Shown here: positions 35,428-44,432 of the stretch, piece after piece
Position numbering within the stretch: the first letter of the stretch is position 1
Layout of the letters: every line of letters starts with the position of its first letter
From: Mycoplasmatota bacterium
GTDB lineage: Bacteria; Bacillota_I; Bacilli_A; RF39; UBA660
Assembly (NCBI GenBank): GCA_022771205.1
Contig: JALFCF010000001.1
Coordinates: 62,001-126,000, forward strand
DNA length: 64,000 nt
Direction of reading: 5' to 3'
The notes under the pieces: generated by a model
The model's database searches: none
Seen by the model: only the letters and a program-made list of their open reading frames with translations
What the model was told of the DNA's origin: nothing
Program-made: the position numbers and the translations under genes

Positions 35428-36003
35428 ATGATAAAAAAGAAAAAAAGATTAGTAATCACATTATTAATTGTTATTAGCTGTTTTATCTATTTACGTCAAA
35501 ACAGTACCTATACATCATATGAATCGGAAGTAGAAGGCAGAGTAGAAGCAAGTGTTGCTAATTGGAAAATAAAAGTAAATAATACTCTAATAACAGGAGA
35601 AGAAAATCAAGCAATTGATATTAATACCGTAGAATGGAAAACTGACCATACCATGGAAGGAACAGCATCTCCAGGAACAGGAGGAACAATTACAATAACA
35701 ATCGATCCAACAACCACAGGAGTCCCATTTGACTATACACTAACAATTATTGATCATACTGTTAACCCAGATAAAATTTTAACAGTGACAGGAGTAGAAA
35801 ACACATTAAGTCCCTTAATTAAAGAAAATAATACTTATCAAGGAACAATGACTTTAAACGATATAAAAGATAAAAAAACGGATACAATAAAAATTCACGT
35901 TTTCTGGGATGATGGAGGACAAGACATTGAAGTAAATCCAGATGAAGATACAGAAAGTATTGATATGATAGAAATAGATTTTAAGGCAAGTCAAAAAAAG
36001 TAA
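35428..36003 (+). CDS. TasA-like secreted protein (minor subunit)
   Basis: 191 residues. Basic N-terminus, hydrophobic core (about 8-21), then TSYESEVEGRVEASVANWKIKVNN, a SipW-type signal region followed by the first strand of the fold. The ectodomain has GTGGTITITIDPTTTGVPFDYTLTI and IKIHVFWDD. It resembles the protein encoded on the minus strand at 42770-43372 in the same places, so the two are paralogs. Presumed substrate of the SipW-type peptidases and part of the surface fibre (inference). Confidence 0.72.
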   Translation: MIKKKKRLVITLLIVISCFIYLRQNSTYTSYESEVEGRVEASVANWKIKVNNTLITGEENQAIDINTVEWKTDHTMEGTASPGTGGTITITIDPTTTGVPFDYTLTIIDHTVNPDKILTVTGVENTLSPLIKENNTYQGTMTLNDIKDKKTDTIKIHVFWDDGGQDIEVNPDEDTESIDMIEIDFKASQKK

Positions 36004-36013
36004 GGTGAAAATA

Positions 36014-36643
36014 ATGGCTAGAAGACTAAAAATATTAAGTAAACTGAAAAAAGAAAATATTACATACTATGAAGAGAAAAAAAGGTTATTAATTGTAGTA
36101 GTAGGGATGTTTTTATTAATCGTACTAGCCTTAAAACTATTTCAAGTGGCCTATGCATCTTATGAATCAGAAGCTAAGTTAAATGCTAATATTAATAAAG
36201 CTATATATATTTTAGAAGAGGGCGGAATGGATTTTAATATTGATTTAAACAAAATTGAACCATCTGATAAACCATATGTCTATAAATTCAGTATATCTAA
36301 TTATAAAGGAAGTAAACATAGTCAAGTTGATATAGAATATAAAATAGATTTAAAAACAACAACCAATCTACCATTAACGTATGAATTATATCGAAATGAA
36401 AATTATGATGATCCCAATAGTACGGATTTATTTAATGAAGTTAAGACTGTACAAGATATTGATGGTGCTTGGTATAACAGTTTAGAGGAAACGGAAAAAC
36501 ATTTATTTCCATATATTGAAGATAAAACAGATATTTATACGTTAGTGATACATTTTCCAAAAGAGTATAAAACTAATACCGAATATGCAGAAAATATAGA
36601 AAATATAGAGGTGGCTATCAAATCTAACCAAGTAACAGAGTAG
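36014..36643 (+). CDS. TasA-like secreted protein (minor subunit)
   Basis: 209 residues from ATG 36014, with AAGGTG ten bases upstream (at 36002-36007). The long basic N-terminal tail (about 24 residues) precedes the membrane segment, then QVAYASYESEAKLNANINKAIYIL, a SipW-type cleavage region. The ectodomain contains VYKFSISNYKGSKHSQVDIEYKIDL and ends with IYTLVIHFPKEY...IEVAIKSNQ. No Cys. It starts ten bases after the previous gene, forming a three-gene run of related exported proteins. Confidence 0.7.
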   Translation: MARRLKILSKLKKENITYYEEKKRLLIVVVGMFLLIVLALKLFQVAYASYESEAKLNANINKAIYILEEGGMDFNIDLNKIEPSDKPYVYKFSISNYKGSKHSQVDIEYKIDLKTTTNLPLTYELYRNENYDDPNSTDLFNEVKTVQDIDGAWYNSLEETEKHLFPYIEDKTDIYTLVIHFPKEYKTNTEYAENIENIEVAIKSNQVTE

Positions 36644-36653
36644 AGGTGTTTCT

Positions 36654-37586
36654 ATGGATTTTATAAGAGATCATAAAAAAATTAGTATTTGTATCTTAGC
36701 AATAGCAGTTCTAATTCTCTTATTTGGAACGACATTTGCTCGCTACATCTATAATATTGTTCACAATCATATCCTAGAAAGTAATGAATTTTATTTCAAT
36801 AGTTCAGTACTAGCAATGAATGGAAAACAATATAAAATTAACAATTGGGATGGAGTAAATAATTATATTTTAACAGTAGATGTTAATAATAAAAAAAATA
36901 CCTTAAAATCTACCAAAAGTGATATTACATACAATACAGAAGTGACTTGTCCTGATACCGTATCTTGTACGCTTAGTAAAACAAGTGGAGTAATTTATAA
37001 ACAAGCAGGAACAGATAGTTACCGAATTACTGTAACTCCAAAAAGTGAGTTTCACGAAGGTGATGAAATAGAAGTGACAACAAAGGCTATCTCAACATCT
37101 CCATATGAAAAAGAGTTATCAGCAACTTATACAATTGGTATTGAAACCAGTAAGTTTTCTTATAATATTGAAGATAATGTTGGAGATAAGTACTTTACAC
37201 TGAACTTAACCAATACAGCAACTTATTATGAAGTAGAAACAGCTTTTGCTTCATATGAAGTAGGAGATAGATTAACCCCAGATGAATACCAAGCTCTAAC
37301 AGAAACAGAAAAAGAAAAATGCTACTCAGCAAAAGTAACAATATCTTTTAAACCAAATAAAATATTTCTAGACATGACTAATAAAAAATATCTTCATAGA
37401 ATTAAAAATAGTGAAAACACCGAGAATGTAAATGGGTATCCATATATCAATGAATTTAGTTTCAAAATGGACGCATCATCCAGTGAAAAAATAATGTTTT
37501 ATAAGAAAGATCCAAAACAAAACTACACATATCCTATTATAAATGAAAACTCTATTATCACTGTAAATGTAAAAACTGCAGATTAA
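36654..37586 (+). CDS. TasA-like secreted protein, longer variant
   Basis: 310 residues. Short N-terminus, hydrophobic core, then LFGTTFARYIYNIVHNHILES, a SipW-type signal followed by the mature start. The ectodomain seems to hold two beta-sandwich parts: an Ig-like region with two Cys (VTCPDTVSCTLS, about residues 97-106) and a second part after residue 165. GAGGTG lies upstream. It closes the three-gene run; a separate promoter follows. Confidence 0.68.
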   Translation: MDFIRDHKKISICILAIAVLILLFGTTFARYIYNIVHNHILESNEFYFNSSVLAMNGKQYKINNWDGVNNYILTVDVNNKKNTLKSTKSDITYNTEVTCPDTVSCTLSKTSGVIYKQAGTDSYRITVTPKSEFHEGDEIEVTTKAISTSPYEKELSATYTIGIETSKFSYNIEDNVGDKYFTLNLTNTATYYEVETAFASYEVGDRLTPDEYQALTETEKEKCYSAKVTISFKPNKIFLDMTNKKYLHRIKNSENTENVNGYPYINEFSFKMDASSSEKIMFYKKDPKQNYTYPIINENSIITVNVKTAD

Positions 37587-37609
37587 AGATAGGAAAGCCA
37601 AAAAAAATA

Positions 37610-37618
37610 TGCTATAAT
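37610..37618 (+). promoter_or_regulatory. Extended -10 promoter element upstream of AAA+ gene group
   Basis: TGCTATAAT 30 bases before the ATG at 37648; likely start of the transcript that includes the AAA+ ATPase. Confidence 0.65.
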
Positions 37619-37647
37619 TTACCTAGCATAAGATAAGGAGGGATTTT

Positions 37648-38712
37648 ATGACAACTAATTTAATTACAAGATATCTTGAATATAAAAAGAAACATTTAAC
37701 CTCCTATACACTTTCTTTATTTACAGATAAGGAGTATAAAAATTATGAAATAGAATGTTTAAAAAAATATATAGACAACTATGTCGAAGTATTTTATCAT
37801 CAAAGATTTGAAACCTTAGGAAATGGAGTTAAACCAGATCAAAATACCATTGAAATAGAACAAGAAGGTATGCGATTAGAATTACTAGATGCACTACAAG
37901 CTAGAGAAATTATTGAAAGTAATAGTAGCTACACAAGAAAAAAAGAAATAATAGAAGAGACTAAAGAGTATGCTAAAGCAGTAATTACTTTCGATCAAAA
38001 AAAAGTAGTTGAAGAAAAGATAGAAGAAGTAATAACTGACATTACAATAAATGTTAGTAAAAAGTTCCCAGTATTACAGAATGCTATTACAACATGGATA
38101 AAGAAATATAAAGAAGAACAAAAAATAATAAAAAAACTGTTAGAAGAAAATAAAACCTTTGTATTAAACCAAGCCCCATATCAAGAAAATTTATGGGAGC
38201 TTACACTTTTGACAAATATAAAGCAACTAAATACATATAAACATAGTTTAGTAAAAAGAGTAGAAGTAGATCAAAAAGTAGAAGTAGAAAAACTAAAAGT
38301 AATAGCTATGATAGTAAACCAAATAATTTTAGGACAAATAATAAGAAAAGAAAGTATAGGTAACTATATTATTCCTATCAAAGAAGAAATATGGCAAGAA
38401 AAAACAGATATAGAAGAAGTCCTAAATCTATTGAATGACAAAATTTTAAAAGAACACATATACTTAGGAGTTAGTTACAATATATTAAGTAATAGTAAAA
38501 AACTTCAAGAAAAAAAACAAGAAGGATATCGATTCGCTTGCTACCAAGATTTTACACATATTTTAGATATTCCTACTAAAATTAGTACAATTGATACTTC
38601 AAATTTATTTAGCTATTTAGTGGTAACAGGTTGTAAAGCTAAAGATGTTAGTACAATAGAAAAAGAAGAACCTAGTATCATCAAACAGATATTTTTTAGA
38701 AAGGATAGATAG
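37648..38712 (+). CDS. Uncharacterised cytoplasmic helical protein next to the AAA+ ATPase
   Basis: 354 residues, AAGGAGGG ribosome binding site. No signal peptide or membrane segment. Charged and helix-rich, with long Glu/Lys stretches (KKEIIEETKEYAKAVITFDQKKVVEEKIEEV). The family is not recognised. It is five bases from the AAA+ ATPase gene and shares its promoter, so it is probably part of the same complex (inference). Its charged, helical character resembles the coiled-coil protein at 23520-25175, but I cannot show homology by eye. Confidence 0.65.
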   Translation: MTTNLITRYLEYKKKHLTSYTLSLFTDKEYKNYEIECLKKYIDNYVEVFYHQRFETLGNGVKPDQNTIEIEQEGMRLELLDALQAREIIESNSSYTRKKEIIEETKEYAKAVITFDQKKVVEEKIEEVITDITINVSKKFPVLQNAITTWIKKYKEEQKIIKKLLEENKTFVLNQAPYQENLWELTLLTNIKQLNTYKHSLVKRVEVDQKVEVEKLKVIAMIVNQIILGQIIRKESIGNYIIPIKEEIWQEKTDIEEVLNLLNDKILKEHIYLGVSYNILSNSKKLQEKKQEGYRFACYQDFTHILDIPTKISTIDTSNLFSYLVVTGCKAKDVSTIEKEEPSIIKQIFFRKDR

Positions 38713-38717
38713 GTAGT

Positions 38718-40262
38718 ATGGATACATTTATCAGATTTTTATATGAATTTATGTCTGTATTTTTTAATGGGCTATTGACTATTTTTAAAGGAATAGCATC
38801 AGGATTTATACAGATGTTTAATTTTAGTGAATATTTATATATCATACAATTTTATAAAAACGATTTTGAAGTATCAGAATGGATTTTAGTTATTATTGCT
38901 ATCGTAGTGTTAGCAATATTACTAGGATTAATCATTGTTTTATTATGGTTAGTTATTAGAAAATATATTCGTTTTAGAAAAACTTTAGTAGAACAAGAAT
39001 CTATGCTAAATGAAATAGGAGAATTAAATAAGAAAGTTGCAAGCTTAGTAAAAGAAAAAGAAGATATTTTAGCTATGAAGGTATCACAGTTAGGATTAAA
39101 GCCAGATGAAGCAAATATAATTAGTGAAGAAGAAAACCCTACAAAAGAAGGAGAGGATCCTACACTTGATGAAGATGAGAGCAAATATCGTTTCTCAAAA
39201 TTACATGCAATTGACTTACAATATAGAGACTATAAAGTTCAAGTTTATAATAATACTTTTACATTAGAAGAATTAGTAGAAGAATTTAGAAACTTTGCTG
39301 CATCTAAATTAAAGTTATATTACACAACTAAAATGATTAGACTTTTTATATCAGCTTTATCAGCAACAAAACTTGTAATTTTACAAGGTATTTCTGGTAC
39401 TGGTAAAACATCTCTTGCTTATGCTTGGGGTAAATTTATAAAAAGAGATGCTATTATCGCATCTGTACAACCGTCATGGAGAGACCGTACCGAGTTATTT
39501 GGATATTTCAATGAATTTACAAAAAAATTCAATGAAACAGATGTGTTAAAAGGAATGTATATTGCGGGATACACTGATGATGTATATGTAACTGTACTAG
39601 ATGAAATGAACATAGCGCGTGTAGAATACTATTTTGCCGAAATGTTATCTATTCTAGAAATGCCATCTCGTGATGAGTGGGTAATTGAATTAGTTCCTAG
39701 TAGTTGGGATACCGACCCCAAAAAGTTAAAGAATGGAAAACTACAAATTCCAGGAAACATGTGGTACATTGGTACAATCAATAACGATGATTCAACATTC
39801 GCTGTAACAGATAAAGTATACGACCGTGCTATGCCAATCGATATTAATGACAAAGGACAACCATTTACTCCAACAGAAACAGAAGCTATGAATATCAATA
39901 GTTCATATTTAGAAGGACTATTTGCAGAAGCTAAACAAAAACATCCACTATCAGAAGAAATGGAACAAAAAATTAATGAAATGGATGACTATGTAATTAA
40001 ACATTTCCGTATTGCTTTTGGTAACCGTATCGTTAAACAAATGAGAGATTTTGTTGCAACTTATGTAGAATGTGGAGGAACAGAAGTAGATGGAGTAGAT
40101 TATTATATAGCAAGAAAAATACTACGTAAGTTTGAACAATTAAACTTAGCTTATATTAGAGATGAAATTGATGGCTTTGTAGAATTTTTAAATAAAGAAT
40201 TTGGTAAAGATAATTTTACAGAATGTAAAGATTACTTATTAAGACTTAAGAAACTAGTATAA
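38718..40262 (+). CDS. Membrane-tethered McrB-like AAA+ ATPase
   Basis: 514 residues. Two N-terminal hydrophobic helices (about 15-30 and 50-75), then a coiled coil (LVEQESMLNEIGELNKKVASLVKEKEDIL). The AAA+ module has Walker A GISGTGKTS (from residue 224), Walker B VTVLDEMNIARVEYYFAEMLSILE (Asp295/Glu296) and the sensor-like GTINNDDSTFAVTDKVYDRAM. The DEMN-x-ARVEYYF signature is that of the McrB branch. McrB normally works with McrC nuclease in restriction, but here the ATPase is membrane-anchored inside a secretion/fibre gene group. A role as motor or remodeller in export or assembly is inferred. Confidence 0.85.
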   Translation: MDTFIRFLYEFMSVFFNGLLTIFKGIASGFIQMFNFSEYLYIIQFYKNDFEVSEWILVIIAIVVLAILLGLIIVLLWLVIRKYIRFRKTLVEQESMLNEIGELNKKVASLVKEKEDILAMKVSQLGLKPDEANIISEEENPTKEGEDPTLDEDESKYRFSKLHAIDLQYRDYKVQVYNNTFTLEELVEEFRNFAASKLKLYYTTKMIRLFISALSATKLVILQGISGTGKTSLAYAWGKFIKRDAIIASVQPSWRDRTELFGYFNEFTKKFNETDVLKGMYIAGYTDDVYVTVLDEMNIARVEYYFAEMLSILEMPSRDEWVIELVPSSWDTDPKKLKNGKLQIPGNMWYIGTINNDDSTFAVTDKVYDRAMPIDINDKGQPFTPTETEAMNINSSYLEGLFAEAKQKHPLSEEMEQKINEMDDYVIKHFRIAFGNRIVKQMRDFVATYVECGGTEVDGVDYYIARKILRKFEQLNLAYIRDEIDGFVEFLNKEFGKDNFTECKDYLLRLKKLV

Positions 40263-40280
40263 TGAAAAGGATGTGAAAGT

Positions 40281-41408
40281 ATGGAAAAAGAAGAACAAGA
40301 AGTATATGATGAATCAATAAAACAAGATACTTTTTTAGAAAATATGAATTCTATACTTTCCGTAAAAACAGATTACGAAAGAAGAGAATATGATTATGAA
40401 TGGATTGATATTATTGATGAAACCCTTCCATACATTGATAATATTCTAAGAAATCCTAAGAGATTTATCGTTAATGAAGAAGAAGTTGTACAAGTAGAAA
40501 AATCTAAAAAAGTAACTGTAGAAAGTATTATTCATTTAACACAACATACCAACTATATTCAAAAAATAGAAGATAATGGTGATGTAAAACCATCTAAAAT
40601 CTTAAATATTAATAAAGAGGAAAGCCTAGATACCTATGAAAATAGATTTGTTTATACATTAATTAATAATACTAGAACTTTTTTTGAAAAAAGGAAAAAG
40701 GAAACTGGAGACTTTTCTTACTTTAAGGATAAAAAAGAGTTAAAGTTTGAAGCTAATACTATTATTGATACAGAAGAAGTAGATGTATCATTAAATATTT
40801 CTTCACGTAATGAAGCTAAATTAGAAGGAAAAACAACATCAAGTGAAGAATCTATTGCTGATAGATTAAAAAGAATAAAAGTTCAACTAGATGGATTTAC
40901 TATGTCAGAATTAATGCAGACATTATCAAAACTACATGTTCCAGCTGTTCGTTCTCCAATCAGAAAAACAAATGTTATTTTAAAAAATCCAAACTTCCAA
41001 AAAGCAGAAGCACTATGGAATTATATTCAAGCATATGAAGAAAAAGACAGAAATGAAAATGAACATAAAGATTATTATGATGAAGGAAAATTAAAAGAAT
41101 CATATAATCAAGCATTTTTATCTTTATACATAGCAAATAAGATGTTAAATCATGAAACTACTCCAGCAACAGAAGAAAAACTACTAAGTCAAACTATGTC
41201 TCGCTTAATTGAAAACATTTTAGATAGTAATTACGAAATAACAGAGCAAGAAATAAAAGATTTATTCAATAAACAACTAAAATTAATTAAAACAGCAAAT
41301 GAAGAAAAGAAACGTAAAATTAAAAAAATCTTATTGGATAAATTAGAAGAGGAAAAACATAATTTTATAAAACAATGGGCTATACTAGAGGAGAATGACA
41401 TATGTTAA
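40281..41408 (+). CDS. DUF2357/McrC-like partner of the AAA+ ATPase, no nuclease motif seen
   Basis: 375 residues, 18 bases after the ATPase gene. The middle contains SLDTYENRFVYTLINNTRTFFEKR, which resembles the T-x-E-N-R-F core of DUF2357 proteins that partner McrB-type ATPases. It is followed by AKLEGKTTSSEESIADRLKRI. DUF2357/McrC proteins usually have a C-terminal PD-(D/E)xK nuclease; the C-terminus here is a helical, Lys/Glu-rich segment with no D...ExK pattern that I can see. It may be an adaptor for the ATPase. The family assignment is moderate, and absence of nuclease is by eye only. Confidence 0.6.
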   Translation: MEKEEQEVYDESIKQDTFLENMNSILSVKTDYERREYDYEWIDIIDETLPYIDNILRNPKRFIVNEEEVVQVEKSKKVTVESIIHLTQHTNYIQKIEDNGDVKPSKILNINKEESLDTYENRFVYTLINNTRTFFEKRKKETGDFSYFKDKKELKFEANTIIDTEEVDVSLNISSRNEAKLEGKTTSSEESIADRLKRIKVQLDGFTMSELMQTLSKLHVPAVRSPIRKTNVILKNPNFQKAEALWNYIQAYEEKDRNENEHKDYYDEGKLKESYNQAFLSLYIANKMLNHETTPATEEKLLSQTMSRLIENILDSNYEITEQEIKDLFNKQLKLIKTANEEKKRKIKKILLDKLEEEKHNFIKQWAILEENDIC

Positions 41409-42016
41409 GAAAAATACTAGATAGTAAATATTTTCAAATTCCATATAAGATTATCAAAGCAATAATCTTTATAGTACTACTTTTATATGTGGTATTTACT
41501 ATTATTCAACGAGTATCTGGAAATCAGAGTATATTTGGATATAGATTGTTCGCTGTTGCAACAGGATCAATGGTACCAGACTATAATATTAATGATGTAC
41601 TAGCAATTAAAGAAGTAAATCATAATGAAATAAAAGTTGGAGACGATATTACTTATTTAGGAAAAAAACAAGATGTAAGTGGCAAAATTGTAACCCATAG
41701 AATTATTGATATAGAAGAAAAAAATGGCAAAAAGACCTATTTAACAAAAGGTATTAATAATGATGTTGAAGATCCTACAATAGGTGATAATCAAATATAT
41801 GGAAAAGTAGTAGGAAAAGTACCAGTTGTAACGCAAATAAATCATATCGTAAAAAATCAATATGGATTTTTCTTTCTAATTTTTCTACCACTAGTAATAG
41901 TTATCTTTTTAGAAATAGCAGATACTGTAACAGAAATGAAACAGGATAAAATAGAAAAAGATAAGAAAGAAGATGAAGTCAATGAAAATACTGAAGATGA
42001 AGAAGAAATTATCTAA
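41402..42016 (+). CDS. sipW: SipW-type signal peptidase I, second active copy
   Basis: 204 residues, overlapping the previous gene by seven bases (GAGGAGAATGAC before ATG). N-terminal helix (about 16-36), FAVATGSMVPDY with Ser56, VTHRIID with His99, NNDVEDP with Asp124, then a C-terminal helix and an acidic cytoplasmic tail. All three catalytic residues of the Ser-His-Asp type are in place. It lacks the long extra domain of the copy at 25268. Probably processes the TasA-like protein encoded by the overlapping next gene and its relatives. Confidence 0.9.
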   Translation: MLRKILDSKYFQIPYKIIKAIIFIVLLLYVVFTIIQRVSGNQSIFGYRLFAVATGSMVPDYNINDVLAIKEVNHNEIKVGDDITYLGKKQDVSGKIVTHRIIDIEEKNGKKTYLTKGINNDVEDPTIGDNQIYGKVVGKVPVVTQINHIVKNQYGFFFLIFLPLVIVIFLEIADTVTEMKQDKIEKDKKEDEVNENTEDEEEII

Positions 42017-42746
42017 TGAGTTAGACGAAACAATTCAGAAAAAAAGAAAATCACGAAAAAAAGTTATTGTTCGTAGTGTATTATTAGTTGCTTTTTTATT
42101 AGCAATAAACACTTTTGCTTGGTTCACATATATTTCAAAAGCTGGTGTTACTTTGAGTGGAAGTGTAGTTAACTGGGATGTAACATTTTTAGAAGAAACA
42201 AATGTGATTAAAGAGATTAATGTAGATATAAAGGATATGAAACCAGGTATGGTTCCATATGAAAAAGAAATAGTGATCAATAATGGTGGAGATATTGCTG
42301 CTAAATTAAACTATAGAGTAGAGTCACTTACTTTATTAGGACAAGAATTATTACAAGGAAATCAAAATGCAACATTAGAAAGCATAAAAAAGGACTATCC
42401 ATTTAAATTACTATTAGATGCTTCATCTTCTGTCATACCAGTTCGTGGTTCAGCTAATGTAAAAATAGGATTAACCTGGGATTTTGAAGAAAGTGAATAT
42501 TATAAGTTAAACAACTTATATTCATTTGACTCTGGAGTATATTACTATAATCTAATAGGAAGTACATATCAAGTAGATAATACAGTGACAGAAGAAAACT
42601 TTTCTGAAAAAGTAGCTAATGGTTTGTATTTAGAAAAAGATGATGCAGATAGTTATTGGGGTTATGCTTGTGGAAAATATGAAACTGAAACTGGAAAATC
42701 ATGTTTGCATATGAGATTAGTATTAAACGTAACACAAATAAATTAA
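41973..42746 (+). CDS. TasA-like secreted protein coupled to SipW
   Basis: 257 residues if the ATG at 41973 is used; ATGs at 41982 and 41997 are also in frame and none has a strong ribosome binding site, so translation is probably coupled to the overlapping sipW. Basic N-terminus, hydrophobic segment, then LAINTFAWFTYISKAGVTLSGSV, a classic SipW-dependent motif. The ectodomain has MVPYEKEIVINNGGDIAAKLNYRVE and ANVKIGLTWDFEES, the alternating-strand pattern of the camelysin/TasA fold. It ends the plus-strand cluster before a bidirectional terminator. Confidence 0.78.
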   Translation: MKSMKILKMKKKLSNELDETIQKKRKSRKKVIVRSVLLVAFLLAINTFAWFTYISKAGVTLSGSVVNWDVTFLEETNVIKEINVDIKDMKPGMVPYEKEIVINNGGDIAAKLNYRVESLTLLGQELLQGNQNATLESIKKDYPFKLLLDASSSVIPVRGSANVKIGLTWDFEESEYYKLNNLYSFDSGVYYYNLIGSTYQVDNTVTEENFSEKVANGLYLEKDDADSYWGYACGKYETETGKSCLHMRLVLNVTQIN

Positions 42747-42772
42747 AAGAAGGACAAGTCCTTCTTTTTTTA
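42745..42772. terminator. Bidirectional terminator between convergent TasA-like genes
   Basis: Eleven-bp perfect stem AAAAGAAGGAC/GTCCTTCTTTT with two-base loop AA. A-rich on the left and T-rich on the right, it serves both strands. Confidence 0.9.
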
Positions 42773-43372
42773 TTGATTCAATTGTGAGAAATGCAAAGTT
42801 ACAGTCATCAAAGCTTTGCTATCACTATTAACTCCAGCAACCGTATCTGCTTGGTTATCCATAGTACCAGTCTCATCATCCCATTTTAAATATATTTTAA
42901 AAACAGTCTGTTTTGTATTCCTAGAAATTTGTTGAACAATACCTGTATCTGGAACATATTCAACTTTCTTTTCTTCATCCGTAGGATTTATCTCATAAGA
43001 AAGAGTTTTTAAATCACTAATACTAGATTCAGGAGAAACATTAGATAAAATACTACATTCGAATGGAACATCTACTTGGCTAGAATCAACAGTAATGGTA
43101 TAGTAGCCCTCAATGCCAGGAGCAATAACACCTTCTTTATTATATTCAGACTCTGGAAAAAATGCTTCTATTGTTGTAGTTAGTGTTTTTTTATTAGCTA
43201 TATCTTCATTATTAACTTTAATATTCCATTGAGCAATATCAGAAGAAACATTGCCCGAAACAGCTCTACGATATTTAGCATAAGAAGATTGAAATAAATA
43301 TATTAATGAAAAAGACACAACTACTACAAACAATATAATGAATCGAAAGTCTTTCTTTTCACTCGTTTTCAT
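42770..43372 (-). CDS. TasA-like secreted protein on the opposite strand
   Basis: 200 residues. Hydrophobic N-terminal segment then YLFQSSYAKYRRAVSGNVSSDIAQWNIKVNNEDI, a SipW-type signal followed by a first strand that matches the paralog at 35428 (VANWKIKVNN). Further on: GIEGYYTITVDSSQVDVPFECSILSN and VFKIYLKWDDETG, again parallel to that paralog. GTAGGTGTCTT precedes the ATG. It is the only cluster member on the minus strand and so is regulated separately; a relocated copy or an alternative subunit is possible. Confidence 0.72.
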   Translation of the reverse strand: MKTSEKKDFRFIILFVVVVSFSLIYLFQSSYAKYRRAVSGNVSSDIAQWNIKVNNEDIANKKTLTTTIEAFFPESEYNKEGVIAPGIEGYYTITVDSSQVDVPFECSILSNVSPESSISDLKTLSYEINPTDEEKKVEYVPDTGIVQQISRNTKQTVFKIYLKWDDETGTMDNQADTVAGVNSDSKALMTVTLHFSQLNQ

Positions 43373-43512
43373 AAGACACCTACCTTATATTTAGATTCTA
43401 TCATAAATACAAAAAATATTAAATACTAATAAGTGTCAAAATAAAAAACTATGATGAAAAACATTTCCAAAACAAATAAAACTATGATATATTCATAATA
43501 GGATGTGATAAT

Positions 43513-44349
43513 ATGAAAAAAGTTATTTTACTATCAGGAATAGCAGTAATTACTTTATTGCTAACAGGATGTGACGGGAATGTTACTAGAGATTTAAGAC
43601 ATGCAGGATTTTCTCTATCTACAGAAGAATTTAAATGTAGTACACTATTACCAGCTAGTGAAGATAGTAAGCCAACAGATACCATTCTCTATAGTAACGG
43701 ATCATATGCTATTACAGACGACGGAAAGTTATATGAATTATCTTTATCTCAACCATATAGTAATAATGAAAACTGTAAAAAAATAAGTTTCTCTGTAAAA
43801 GTAATAGCTTATATGGATGATAATATATTAAAAGGAGAAGATAACAAATTTTACTATGCTCCAGGAACTACAAGTACACAACCATTAACTAAAGTTACTA
43901 CAAATGATAGTAATTATCAATTATATACTTTATTATTAGGTGGACAACAAGTGAAAAAAGTAATAACAGTGGATTCTAATGCCGGTATTTACTACGCTTT
44001 AGAAGATGATGGAAACGTATATAAATATACTATGACGAGACAAGATTATAATGCTCCATATACTATATCCGAAAAAGTTCCAGTATATAAAAAGTCAGAA
44101 TATGGAGAAATAATTGATTTTAATTATGCTGGAGACAGTTCAGCAACATATATAAAAACAAAAACAAAAATATATCGTATGAAAGCAACCAACGAAGAAG
44201 AATGTACTAAATATGCAGATGTTGCCTGTAAATATAAAATAAAGCTAGATGAAACTTTAACAGAATATAACAACACTAAGAAAATAATATATTATGGACC
44301 AAATCTATTATTAACAGACTATGGAAAACAATTTACAGTAGGAAGTTAA
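43513..44349 (+). CDS. Lipoprotein of unknown function, possible beta-propeller-like repeats
   Basis: 278 residues with a lipoprotein signal ending in LLLTGC (Cys at residue 19). The mature part is beta-rich, with recurring ITDDGKLYEL, LEDDGNVYKYT and IKTKTKIYRM segments, suggesting repeated blades. Four or more Cys after the lipobox. It should sit on the outer face of the membrane. Divergent from the minus-strand TasA-like gene and next to the fibre cluster, so an accessory role there is possible but unproven. Confidence 0.7.
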   Translation: MKKVILLSGIAVITLLLTGCDGNVTRDLRHAGFSLSTEEFKCSTLLPASEDSKPTDTILYSNGSYAITDDGKLYELSLSQPYSNNENCKKISFSVKVIAYMDDNILKGEDNKFYYAPGTTSTQPLTKVTTNDSNYQLYTLLLGGQQVKKVITVDSNAGIYYALEDDGNVYKYTMTRQDYNAPYTISEKVPVYKKSEYGEIIDFNYAGDSSATYIKTKTKIYRMKATNEEECTKYADVACKYKIKLDETLTEYNNTKKIIYYGPNLLLTDYGKQFTVGS

Positions 44350-44352
44350 AAG

Positions 44353-44378
44353 AAGCCTTGAATATCAGGCTTTTTTTT
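44353..44378 (+). terminator. Intrinsic terminator after lipoprotein gene
   Basis: AAGCCT-T-GA pairs with TC-AGGCTT (one bulged T), loop ATA, then eight T. Confidence 0.85.
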
Positions 44379-44432
44379 GACTTTTAAAGGAAAATATGAT
44401 AAAATAATAAGCTAATTTAAGGGGGCGTAATA

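Noticed and set aside
38718-41408. McrBC-type restriction or defence locus
   Set aside because: The pair is embedded between secretion genes, the ATPase has membrane helices instead of a DNA-binding domain, and no nuclease motif or other defence gene is nearby.
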